Assembly (NCBI GenBank): GCA_026545225.1
Contig: CM048845.1
Span: forward strand, 79,412,533 to 79,476,532
Length of the DNA: 64,000 bases
Direction: 5' to 3'
From: Cornus controversa
Lineage: Eukaryota > Streptophyta > Magnoliopsida > Cornales > Cornaceae
The translations under genes were made by a program, and so were the position numbers. This document shows, in pieces, positions 44,358 through 56,000 of the stretch. Position 1 is the first letter of the stretch; every line of letters starts with the position of its first letter. The notes under the pieces are model-generated. The model was not told the origin of the DNA and ran no database searches. It saw only the letters and a list, made by a program, of their open reading frames with translations.

Positions 44358-47300
44358 ATGGAGCTCAAGTTTTTTTATTCCAAGTCCATATCTGGTTCTA
44401 ATCTAGTTGGTGCAGAGAGGATGTTTTTTAGCCCATCTCTGAACTCAAGACAGGTCTTTGGTGTCAAAATCTCTCCACAGTCATGTTCATTCAGAGGTAA
44501 TTTTTTTGCTTCCCAAAGTTCAATTAGGATTTTCTTTTTGTGCTTTGTTTGGTTGCTGAGAATATATATCAGAAGAGAAAATAAAACTTGGGTCACATAC
44601 AACAGCCATTTCAATTTCATGCTGTTGTAACATTTCCAAGTTTTGATTTTAGCTTTCAATCAATTTGTTCAGCATCAGAAAATTTAAGCCTAACAAATAG
44701 CTGTTGAAAGTTCTGAGTGTAAAATTTAGTTAGAGCCTTGTTTAATTTGAGTCTGATCAGTTTTAATGATTTCGTTGTTAATTGAGATTTATAATTTTAT
44801 CAATTAATGAAAACACTATATTTAGAACTATCAGGGGCTTATCTCATTGTGTGGTCAGAGTTCCACCAACTAAATTTGCAGAGTGAATGTTTTTCCTTCT
44901 TCTTATGGCTTCTTTATTCAGGCATTTCGTCAGATGCTTCTTATTCAAGTACTTATAGTAAAGCCATTAAGTCAGTTGGCCAAGAGAATTTTATGGTGGA
45001 CACTGATTCGTATCGTATCTATGGAACCAATGGCTCAAGCTCAACTCAGTACTTTAGGGATATGAGAGCACTTGATGCATTTAACGACAAGTATGGAGGA
45101 GTTATTGTTAACCCTAAAAGATTACCGTCCGATCCAGATGTCTTTGCCTCTATACTTCATTCATCTCTTTCTCACTGGAAATTAAAGGTGATTTCTTCTT
45201 CTAACTCCTAATGTGTTTCAATTGTCATTTGATAGTTGCATTTTCTTTACAAGAAGCTGAATATTATGCACTTCACATTACAAAAGGCTAGCTATTATTG
45301 AGATACAGTGTATGTAATTATCTTGTTATGAAGATTTCTCTTGCAAATTGGATAAAATAATTTCATCAGGATTTCTTCAGATATTTGGACTTTCAGGACC
45401 ATTATGCTCACGAGTTCGTCACTGATTAGGCCAATTATTTCTTAAACACGTACGAGATAACATACTAAAACTTTTTGACTCATTTTCCTTCTTGAGTAAT
45501 TACATGACTTGAGATGACGCTCTGTTTTGGGATTTCGTACATGTAATTTGTCAAAAGTGTTAATTTGTTCTGTATAGGTGGTAGGTCTCATATTTTCCCT
45601 ACTTGAGAGTTGAGAATTCACAAGCATGACCAAACACTTCAATCTTGCATTTGTTTTTTCCACTATTTCTTTTGTTTCTGTAGAGCTTCTAGCCATGAGA
45701 TGTTTTTGCATAACTAGATAAAGTCCTCTTGTCCATGTTTCAAAATATATCCAGTTTATTCGGGGCACTCACTGTCTTTTGTGATTTAACTGCAGGGAAA
45801 GAAGGGAGTTTGGCTTAAGCTGCCACTTGAAAGATCCGAGCTCGTTCCTATAGCAGTAAAGGTAAACTTCCATATCGTTTGTTTTCTTACAATGAACTGT
45901 TTTCGAATTGAAATGGAAGTATATGAAGTTAATATCTGAACCACTTTCATTAAAGCCGTGTGAAGAATGTCTAAACAATTGGTTGGCATCGAATACCAAA
46001 CTACTCTTTGGTTTTTGTTATCCATAAATCAGTGCAATCTCTAAAGTCGGTGATTTTGATTATAGGAAGGGTTCCAGTACCACCATGCAGAAAGAGGGTA
46101 CGTCATGTTGACGTATTGGATCCCTGAAGGACCTTGCATGCTTCCTGCAAATGCTTCTCATCAAGTGGGAGTTGGGGGATTTGTGATCAATGACAAAAAT
46201 GAGGTATGCTTGCTTGTTTTAATACTCTGGGATAGATTTTGCTAACCAAAAGCTGCCAAGCTTAGGCAATCATACTCAGACATTAGAGGATGCAGACAGT
46301 TTTATTTAGTTACTTAGTTTGAATGGATCTTTTATTTATTATTTATTTTATTGTGGCTGCTATATATATACTTAATGTTTTGGGCTATATGACATGTAAT
46401 TTCCTCAGATTTAGTTTTGATTTGTAAAGAAATTCCTCTAGTTATACTTCAATGGTTTATGGCATCGGAGGGAATTACTCAACTAAGTGTCTTGAGACTT
46501 CTGCAGCTCTGCTGCTTGTTGTCAATGTAGCCTAGCTATGGTTTTGGTTCTTGAGTTCTCTAAAGCCTTCAAGTCCCTGTACTTTCCAGATGCCTAGATA
46601 TGGTTTTGCTTCTTTCATAGATCAATTTCATTTCTATCACCTTGTCATAATTTAAGAAATTATTCTGGTCATATATATATATATATTGTTTTCGGTAAGC
46701 TGGTTATGTTTTCTTAGTAAAAATGGAACATAAGAGCCTTTTCAATCAACTCATTAATGTCCTTTTTTTTTTCCTTTCGTTAAGTTGCTCACTTTAGTAA
46801 TTTGTATTACATGACCTGGTGTTACCTTAATCTTGTACATACACTGAAAAATTCTAGTATTGTATAACAAAGAATTCTAATGACCACAACAGGTGCTTGT
46901 AGTACAAGAGAAGCACTGTTTCCCAGCACTTCATGGCCTTTGGAAATTACCAACTGGTTTTATTCTTGAGGTATATTTTGCATTTTGCACATTGATCTCA
47001 CTGGTTTCAGACTCTAAACAAAGTGAAAATTTTAACATGAAAAGTTTCCCTTTGTTTTTTTTTGATATGTTTTAATTGGTTTATCTGCTTTAATCAGTCA
47101 GAGGAGATCTTTACGGGAGCTATAAGAGAAGTCAAGGAAGAAACTGGTGTAAGAACTTCATAGTGGATATATTTCCTCTGCATATTCTTTACCTTGGGAT
47201 ATCATAGTTCGGTCTACATAATATTTTAATCGAACTTCTGGAAATATTGAAATTTTTTTATTTTCTTTGGTTATATTATGCAGATTGATACTGAATTCTT

Positions 47301-48386
47301 GGAAGTTATAGCTTTCAGGTAACAAAGATACCATATCTTTTACATCCATAAATATGATGCGAATGGATTAGGATCTATGGATTTTTTTAGTTGGCATATT
47401 AAAACTACAATATCATCCCAGTTAAGAAGAAAATGCTTATGCAATTACTGAATGAGTCACATGTCACTCATAAGTTCATAATAGCAGCATTATCTGACTC
47501 ACTAGCTACCGATGAACTAGGTCTCACTTGTATAAAGAAGTTATGTAATTTTACTTAATTACAGTGATAGGTCTAAAGCCCCCCTAACAATTGAGTTTTA
47601 TTATTATTATTTTTATGTTGAATTTAAAGTTTTATATATTAAAAGATGTATACATTCTGTATAGGTTGTAATATTATCTTGACATGCGAAATGAGTGCCA
47701 AGGTGTACTTCATTTTCCTTGTGTGTAGAATGGGTTGTATTCAAAATGACATGATGTATTTCTGTAAGCTTCCACTGCTGTTCTTATATAATCTGTGTGA
47801 CTTCAATTCCAGGCATGCTCACAATGTGGCTTTTGGGAAGTCAGATTTGTTCTTCATCTGCATGTTAAGACCTCTGTCAACTCAGATAATAATCGATGAT
47901 CATGAAATTCAAGCAGCCAAGGTGAATACCTTACCTCACAGAACCATCAACAGCTTTACACAACCATTTCTCTATGACGTCTCGATACTCACTACACCAC
48001 TTAACCATCACTTTTAACCAATTTAACTTCACAAACTATCTAGAACACACTTGATTGGTTTATGCATGACCAAATTGTTCGGCTTGCCAGATCATCTGAT
48101 CATGATCAGATGCTAAAAGAACCATATTTTTTTTCTTTATATTATTAATTTGAGAAATATCCCATTTGTTATCACGCAGTGGATGCCTTTATTAGAGTTT
48201 GTAGAGCAGCCACTGATCCAAGGAGACTGCATGTTTAAGAAAATAATTGACATTTGCATAGCACGGCTGGGGAAGCGTTATTGCGGGTTATCTGCCCATC
48301 TAGTGGTGTCCAAATTCGATGGCAGACTATCCTCATTGTACTATAACACAGTTGATGCCAAAGATTTCAATTGTCAAACCAGTTAA
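44358..48386 (+). CDS. Nudix hydrolase, NUDT8-like, 9 exons
   Basis: Cleaves nucleoside diphosphates linked to another moiety; the exact substrate is not readable from sequence. Exons: 44358-44496, 44922-45187, 45796-45861, 46066-46203, 46893-46970, 47098-47148, 47284-47318, 47813-47921, 48180-48386. They total 1089 nt, 362 residues, all GT..AG and in frame. The Nudix box at residues 225-247 fits G-x5-E-x7-REU-x-EE-x-G-U completely (ends REVKEETGI), spread over exons 5-7. An N-terminal pre-Nudix domain (RALDAFNDKYGG) is shared with plant NUDT2/NUDT8 proteins. The first 60 residues are Ser-rich with few acids, like a plastid transit peptide. An ATG at 44807 in frame with exon 2 could start a shorter form if intron 1 is retained. 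Confidence 0.93.
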
Positions 48387-48984
48387 AACTACTCGAGCAC
48401 CACTCTCAGATGACCATGACCATGACCATGACTATTTATTTGATAATCGTCTGTGGAATGTAATTCTCATTCTTGTTTGTCTTCTCCTTTTCTAATTGAG
48501 AAGTAATTACAGTTGGGGGTGAAGCTTGACAGCAGTAATTCCGTTTGTTCATATATCATGACGGATCTATACAATGTAAATGCATCCATCTTCCTAACGT
48601 ACATGCTTTGTAATATAATATGTTGCTATATATTGTACATGTCTGACAATCGCCTTCCCTTTGCTAATATTGATTTCCATTCTTAATTTTACTGAGAGTT
48701 GCTTCCCTTTCGGCGTTTAATATGAACAAAGATACTCTGAAAGCGTATTGAATTTTTTTCCAGTAAATTGTATGCTATCACTCCTTGGAAATGCAACATA
48801 CTCTTAATGAAAATGAACAAATTGAAGTCCCAAATGCCCTTAATTTAAGCAAGTTTTAAGTAGAATGAATAGACAACACAATGAACTGATTCAAAAATTT
48901 AAGGCCTTACTGAAATGAGATCAACCACAAAAGTCCTAATTGCCGGTTGTTTCAATTATTAAGAAAAATGAGTGTATATGCAAC
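48387..48984. other. 3' flank of the Nudix gene
   Basis: Probably 3' untranslated region at first, with a short CCATGA repeat just after the stop (about 48410-48430), then AT-rich spacer. No other feature is seen. Confidence 0.5.
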
Positions 48985-48987
48985 TTA

Positions 48988-49408
48988 GGCTATCTGGTAT
49001 GGTGGTTCTCTATCCGGATGACCACATTTGAATTGTGAAAAGTCTTTTGGGTTGACGTGACTCTTCATAATTGTGACCATTGCCCAGCCCACCTAGCCAG
49101 TATGGTAGTGACTGGACTAGCCGCACATTTGAATTGTGAAAAGTCTTTTGGGTTGATGTGACTCTTCATAATTGTGACTCTTCATAATTGTGACCATTGC
49201 CCAGCCCACCTAGCCAGTATGGTAATGACTGGACTAACTGCTTTTAATACAATATATGATAGAGGGATTTACGAGGTGGAGGAAAGAGAGATAAGAGCCA
49301 AGGCTTGCCAACTATGGCGAGCCTATTGGCTAGCCAAGTGTGGGGCCGCCATGTGGCGAGCCCACACAACGAGTATTTGCCCCCAAAAGGCATCCATACC
49401 GGATGCCC
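48988..49408. mobile_element. PIF/Harbinger-type MITE, 421 bp
   Basis: Ends are GGCTATCTGGTATGG and, inverted, GGGCATCCGGTATGG (12 of 15 identical), flanked by TTA at 48985-48987 and 49409-49411, the TWA target duplication of PIF/Harbinger. Inside, a unit starting CACATTTGAATTGTG is repeated with a 101-bp period (49023 and 49124), and the second copy has a further 17-bp internal repeat. It has no coding capacity. Confidence 0.6.
49023..49242 (+). repeat. 101-bp tandem repeat inside the MITE
   Basis: Two nearly identical units begin CACATTTGAATTGTG at 49023 and 49124 and end near TGACTGGACTA. The second contains GACTCTTCATAATTGT twice in tandem. Confidence 0.85.
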
Positions 49409-49411
49409 TTA

Positions 49412-49957
49412 CAAGCTCGACTGGTTCTTCCTATTAACAGTATGCACGGTGAGGTGAGATTAGAATTCGACATCTTGTTTATGCTATATTAACAGTCAAA
49501 CTACTCATGATGTTAAAGTGAACATCAACTTGTTCCGTAACCGCTTCAACCACAATTTACAAATGCTTAAGTATCCCATTTGTAATTTGATTTTCAGCAA
49601 TTTTACAAGTTGTAATGTTGTACCTTCTAAATGAATTTGTTTCTTAAATTCGAAATGTGGAAATGCTTATCCCATTTGCAATTAGGACCACAAGTGGTTG
49701 TTCCTTGATGGGTCAGTTCTGAAGCATCCAATTCGGCTCAGTCTCCAGTCTCCAACCAACATTTCCTGGTCATAGGCAAGAGAAAAACAAAGCCATGTGT
49801 GGCATGCTCACAGCCAAAAAAACAGATGGTCCAGGCATTGCATTCATATGAACCCTGGTCAATTATTTATGAACCAAATTTGCGTTCATGTTCCAGTGAA
49901 CCTTCTGCCTTCAAATGCAGAACTGCTTGCTCGTGTGCGCGTGCGCGCGCGCGTGCG

Positions 49958-49998
<41 letters not shown>

Positions 49999-50208
49999 TT
50001 GTTATTAATAGGTAAGTATTCACACACACTTTGTCCATACTGGGCTGGACATCTCCCATTCTCTTTGAGAATAGAGAGGTATAAATAACATTAGACTAAT
50101 GACCCATTAGTGAAATGAGCATATATTCTACCATGTGATGTCTTGTTTTATAAACCTTCAAATTTCTTGCCATGAAGTTGTTGCACTAGAATTGGTGAAC
50201 ATGAAATC
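49412..50208. other. Gene-free spacer with composite microsatellite
   Basis: No gene is seen. It contains the alternating GCGC/CACA/TATA tract at 49932-49998 and short repeats of AAATGCTTA..CCCATTTG near 49562 and 49661. Confidence 0.5.
49932..49998. repeat. GT/GC/CA/TA composite microsatellite
   Basis: Long alternating purine-pyrimidine run, GCGC then CACA then TATA. It is the second such tract in the window. Confidence 0.9.
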
Positions 50209-50213
50209 TCTAT

Positions 50214-51171
50214 TGTTAGATTATATATTTCTTATTATAGATTACATATATTTTTTTAATAAGTTTCTTATACCTTCTCTTAAATCATTTAGGATTAAGA
50301 TTTTTTATTTTCTAAGTTTACTTAACTTTCAAGATTATGTGCCTATAAAAAGGTCTTATATTATGTATTCATCAATCAATTTAATATATATTATTTCCAT
50401 ATTTCTAGCATGATATCAGAGCCTATCAATTCCTGATCGTCTTCATTGTTCATCAGCTTCATCCCGATGGTCCTGGTCAATCGTAGAAAATAGCTTCCGC
50501 CTATATATATATATATATATATTTTATGCAGATAATAAAAGAAGAAAAATATAACAGCCCAACTCAAGTTCAATTCATCGGCTCCCACTAGCATTTGTGT
50601 TACCATTTTTTTTATTTATTTCTAATCAGTTTTCACTCCGGCGAGTAACTTTTAGTCTTATTGTCGTTCCAACGAGTTCGCTCTTTTACAGCTTCTTTGT
50701 ATGTGTTTTTTAGCCACTGATGATACCATCACCAGATTGCTTTCACGAGCTATAACATCTGTGTGTCAAAGTTGTTGATTTCAACGAGCTTCTTTTTTTA
50801 TTTTCAAATTAGTTTTCTCTCCAACAAGTCGCTTTTGATCTTTCTGACTCTTTTGCAACTTTTTTGTATGTGTTCGCAGCCATAGTTAGTTACATCACCA
50901 GATTGCTTTCGTGAGCTGCATTCATGATTTTGTTTCCAAATTCAAGTTGGCTTCATATGACTCACTTTGGGCTTGCAGGAATTGTTAAATTATATATTTC
51001 CTATTATAGATTATCTATCTTTTTCTAATAGGTTTTTTACCCCTTCCTCTAAATTATTTAAGATTATAATTTCTTGTTTTCTTAACCTTTAAAATTATGT
51101 GTCTATAAATAAACTTTTATATTATGTATTCATCAATCAATTCAATATATATATTTTTCATATTTCTAACA
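50214..51171 (+). mobile_element. TRIM (miniature LTR retrotransposon), 958 bp
   Basis: Two short LTR-like repeats (50214-50410, 197 bp; 50983-51171, 189 bp) begin TGTTA(G/A)ATTATATATTTC and end TTTCTAGCA or TTTCTAACA. Right after the first comes TGATATCAGAGCC, one base from the standard initiator-Met primer site TGGTATCAGAGC. Flanks TCTAT and TCCAT are a 5-bp target duplication with one change. The internal part is only 572 bp, has no gag or pol, and contains a diverged tandem duplication (about 50627-50757 and 50811-50920). These are the defining traits of TRIMs. Confidence 0.85.
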
Positions 51172-51176
51172 TCCAT

Positions 51177-51738
51177 CGTGTCAATTTGATGATTTTGACC
51201 ATTTAGTTTACATCAACGGCTTGAAGGTTGATAATTTTGGCAGAAGTATATAAAAATCAAATGAGTGAGATATATAAGGGCTATAGACACAAAGTATACA
51301 AACAATATGAAATTGTATTTGAATTTTGACTAGAAGAGTAAAACATAGCTGTAAATAGCCTGCTTTGTATTGAATATCTTCTATATACATTCTGTGTGCC
51401 AGACTTTCTGCCAAACCCCCCTACATGCCAAAATTGCGGAACATTAGCCATATGTAGCTTGGAACTATTGTCAGGAGCGGCATACCATACCCGACATGGA
51501 ATTAATAAAAATTTCAAAATTGCCACTGCTTTGCTGGAACAGTGCTCTCTCAAAACAGCTGTTCTATTTGAAGTATTCAGTTATACTTAAACCTAAAAAG
51601 CTACATTGAATGAAATGAGTAGACAATTAACAAAGTTTTAATTGATGAAAGAGCAATTTAAAAATGGTGTAATGATTTAAAAACTCAAGCTTGCATAAGT
51701 TTAAGCCATAGAAGCTAAATGAAAAACTTATGTTAAAT
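51177..51738. other. Gene-free spacer
   Basis: Short open frames on both strands show no codon-level or domain signal. Nothing recognised. Confidence 0.5.
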
Positions 51739-51850
51739 GATATGTGTGATTTGCAGATAATTGCACATATTTGAAGTTTACGTTGTAGTTATAAGTCCAA
51801 AGACCAATGATTGAAAGAGTTCTCGTTTTCTTAAAAAAAGAATGTTAAAT
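51730..51850 (+). mobile_element. SINE-like retroposon, 5'-truncated copy
   Basis: The body 51739-51841 is related to the 3' part of the SINE at 13997-14147 (ATATGTGTG, GATAATTGCACATAT, ATAAGTCCAAA, TTCTCGTTTTC, then A-tail). It is flanked by the perfect 9-bp direct repeat ATGTTAAAT at 51730-51738 and 51842-51850. Confidence 0.65.
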
Positions 51851-53092
51851 TTCGTATATGTATAGATGAAGTGAACTCTATAATGGAACCATACCATACC
51901 ATTGATGGTGTAAAGTTTCCATGTGACACATTAACAATTGTTTGGAATAATTCCCACTAAAGGTGGAATATGTTTCAGTTTGAAGGGTAAGCTTGAACTA
52001 CTCATCTTAATGATTCCTGGAACCAAATCAAACTAACAAAACCTTCCAATTCAAATTATTTGGATTGCATTAGAATGACTAAAATTGGTTCGACTTCATG
52101 TATCCTTGTTTAATTGAACCTTTAAAATAACCACGCTTAATACAAAGTTGAGTCTCATATAAACTTATAACCAATATATTAATTAATATCATTAAATAGT
52201 CAAATAAATACGAGTAACACTACACTTTGTCGATTATGACACTCACTTACAGTTGGATAAGTTGGGGTGTGCAATTTTACCTTTTCTATATATATATATA
52301 TATATATAATATAATATAATATAATATAATATAATGTATAAACAATACTCTAATCTCATAATATAGTTTCACTATATTTGAAATTAGGATTCAAACAACT
52401 GACCTTTAAACTAAACCAAATGATCTAATTTGATTTGGATTATACTAGTTTGAACTGGATTGGTAGAATGGCAAATAGATACTAACGGTGAAGGGTATTG
52501 TAGTGATTGAGCACAAAAGGTGGGGCCTTTTCTCATTACAGCTCTTCAACTAATTTTCTTAAATTAATCAAAATCCCAAAGACTAATTTTTGAAGAGCCT
52601 TTTTAAAACTCTCTTGTCGAGTTTTCTCTCTCTCTGATCTGAGGGCAACGCCACCCCCACTGACGCACAAACTTACACGCATATAACATCTGTAAGCTCT
52701 CTCTCTCTCTCTCTCTACATATACAATTATATATATATATTTATGTGTCTGTATATGTATAACTAGTGTTCAGATTTATATTCCATTTCCTGTTCCCATT
52801 CTAATATCTAGGGTTTCTAGCTTCAATCCACTGCAGTTTGAGTCACTTCAATTGAAATTCTCCATACTCTGTTGAAAGTGGTGTATTTAGGGTTTCTTTC
52901 CGTGTTAATTACTTGTTCAATTTTTGAAGTTGAGTTTGTAGTTTGTACATTAATAAGCTGTTACTAAACTGTTGAGTTATTGTAATTATTTTAGAGTTCT
53001 AACTTATTATAAGTTCTCTAGAAGCGGATGTTGAGCTTGAGGTTATAGGAGATTATATTTGTTGGAGCACCGAGCGGTGGGTGAACGATACA
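51851..53092. other. Spacer and 5' leader region of the DeSI gene
   Basis: It contains a TA run followed by a TATAA repeat (about 52288-52335). From about 52620 CT-rich tracts (52626-52640 and 52697-52717) and TAGGGTTTC words resemble a plant transcribed leader. A leader intron is likely, but its sites were not fixed. Confidence 0.45.
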
Positions 53093-56000
53093 ATGCGGTT
53101 GTTCCCATCGAGCTCGAGTTCGTCCAAAGGTCAGAGTAATGGAGGAAGCAATAGTGCTATGTTGTATCTCAATGTATATGATCTCACACCTATAAACAGC
53201 TACCTCTACTGGTTTGGGCTCGGAATTTTCCATTCGGGCATCGAAGGTACACAATTTAGTTTTACACGTTTTAAATTCTGTAGAAGTTTTTGCTGTTGAA
53301 TTTTGGATGTATCTTCAGTTCGTTTTAGGGTAATTTGAGTTGTGCGTGATAGAAACCACCTAATATGTTTCGATGATATTATAATTCCTTTATCTATTTC
53401 TTCTATATTTTCCATTTGAGGGGTATAATATATTATTCTCGAGGATTATTGTTGCACATGTGTGAGTTCTCTTGTATATTGTCATCTGTATAAGAATTGA
53501 GATGCTAATATGAAAGAAGACCATTACCCAGTGCTGATCTTGCCTACGTAGGTTCTTCAGGGGGAAAACCAGTGACAACCTAACAAGTGACATTTGTTGT
53601 GCATAAAAGTTTCTGCTTCCACAAACTTGAACCGAGCTTTATGGTTATTGTTGGCACTGAAAAAAAAAGGTTGACTGTTGAACCAGAGCAACCTTTTTTC
53701 AATTAAAAGAAATGATTTTTAGGTTGACACCCATATTTTGTCATGAATCACTCAGAACTGGAAATTTTCAAACCATTTTTGATTGAAATGGGACAAACTT
53801 TTGATCCATGGATGCCAAATACTTTTCATTTAGTATTATTGTTGTTATGGCCATTAACTTATCTGCAGTGCAATTTGAGTGTAGCTATAATCTGCAAAAG
53901 GTTGTGCATTCATTTCCATTAAAATCCTAGAATTGGCTAACTTTGAATGTCTGAGGTTCCATGTTCTTGTTGAGCATAGTTTCTACTTTAAGTTCTATCA
54001 TTTGTTGATTGGGTACCATGGTTGGTTATAATCATATACAGTCACATCATGTTTTCATTGATGAGCTCAATAGAATGTATATCTTGACTAAAATTCTTGT
54101 TTAGTCATGTTGATATATGGAATATAACATTTGTAGAGATTGATAGATGGTTAAGCTGCTTAAGCAATGACTAATAGAGGAACCTCTCCATGTATTTGAG
54201 TACTCAATTCTTCAAATCTTAATGTTGGTGTTAGCTTTGTTCTGGCAATCTCAGGTGGGGCTTCAATGTTCATTTGTGCCATTCTAGGTTCCTCTATTGC
54301 TAGATGTAGGCATTTTTCCTACTTAAAACTTTCTGTTGGGTGTACTTACAAAAAAAAAAAAATCTTTTGGGCGCAACCATTTTAAAGAGAATAGAATTGG
54401 CAATTGACAACATGTTTAAAATGAATCTACGATGAATGCTAGTTTGTTTTGTTAGGTCTAAAACTTGTGACTTCTGCATTGTTGTTAAATTATATCGAAT
54501 GCCACTCTCGATCTTGGAAAATTTAATATTTGTTGCACATCTTGTACTAGTTTTCTCTCTCTATCATAGGGATGACAGATAGGTACGTTCAGGATAGGGA
54601 GAATCCCATTTGTGTTTAACCCAAACCCAACCCTGGTTTGTGATCAATCAAAATATTTTTGAACATATGTATGATATATTTGTATGTGTGTGTATAATCT
54701 CTCTCTCTCTCTCTCTTTCTCTCTTCCCAGTGAGTTTCGCCTAAAGTTGCTATCCCCAAATAAGAACTCTGTAATCTGTATATGTGTGGCAATATGAGTC
54801 TCTCTCACCCCACAATGTCCTTGGGCTGATTTCTTGGCTATGCAAGCACTTAAATTCTTTGTAAGGATGGTGGTCCAATTTTGATGTATCTACTCCATTC
54901 CAAGGAGTACCAGCCCGAAATATGATATTGCTTTATTGATCGTGATTTATCACACATTATTTCTTTTTCTTTTTTCTTGCTCTTTTCTTTTTTCAATTGT
55001 TTTTTGCAAGTGAATGAGCTGTTATTAATTAGAGAGCTTATGATAATCTGCTAGCGTCTTATTTGAAGCAGTGAGGCTTCTTCTTTTTTCTTTTCTGTTT
55101 TTTTCTTTTTAAATATTGGTAAGACATAAACTCTCTCTCTCTCTCTCTCTCACTCTCTCACACACACACACACACACACAAACACCTACCGTTGTCCCTA
55201 TGGGGAATTGAACTCTCAACCTCCCATGTGAGAAGAGGAGATACCTCTTGAGATAAGGGCTTGGTGGTTCATCTTTTCTTTTGAAGCTCCTTCGAATAAT
55301 TATTTTAAAGGTTTTCATGTTTTGAGATATTGAAAATTATAGACCAATGATGATGATGATGATAATTTTAATTTTCTTTAGCTCTTTTTATGCTATATAT
55401 ATGTATATTTTATTTTGTATTGGACATTTATTTCTGAATCGTATTTAATATTATAGTACACTACTGCCCTAGTGCCAATCTTGGCATTATGTATAATGGT
55501 TAACTTTCATTTGCCATCGACTGCGTCGCATTCTTATTTTTTTAGACAGAAAGCAGAAAGCAAACCTTATCCTTTTGATTTGAAACTTACAATGGAAATA
55601 GGGGGGAGTTTGTAGAATATACTCTCCTTTAATGTCGAGTGGAGATGATCCATAATATGCTTCTTCCTATCAAATTTACTGCTTTATTTCACTGTCATCA
55701 TGATTTGTCGCACTTAAAACCAATTTGAACTGCTCTGGCATTGGTGTTTCATCAGTCAACCCATCTTCCCTTTCCTTGAGATTCCTACTCTTCATAACTA
55801 ACCAACTCTCCCTGGATGAGTGGAGCTGGTTTCATACTTTTCACAACTTATTAATGTGCCAGTTATGATGACACCTTAATTTAATATGGCATGCAAATTA
55901 CATACAGATAAGTATGTGCAACACTTTTAGTGACATGGTTTAGTTTATTATTCTCACAGCTTCCAACTGCTGTTATTGTAAATGTTGCTTTATTAAGATT

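Noticed and set aside
49174-49437. 87-codon plus-strand open frame
   Set aside because: It lies within and just past the PIF-type MITE and follows its tandem repeat.
7593-55180. CRISPR-like arrays among the many short repeats
   Set aside because: All repeats are microsatellites or transposon parts without unique spacers, and this is a plant nuclear genome.
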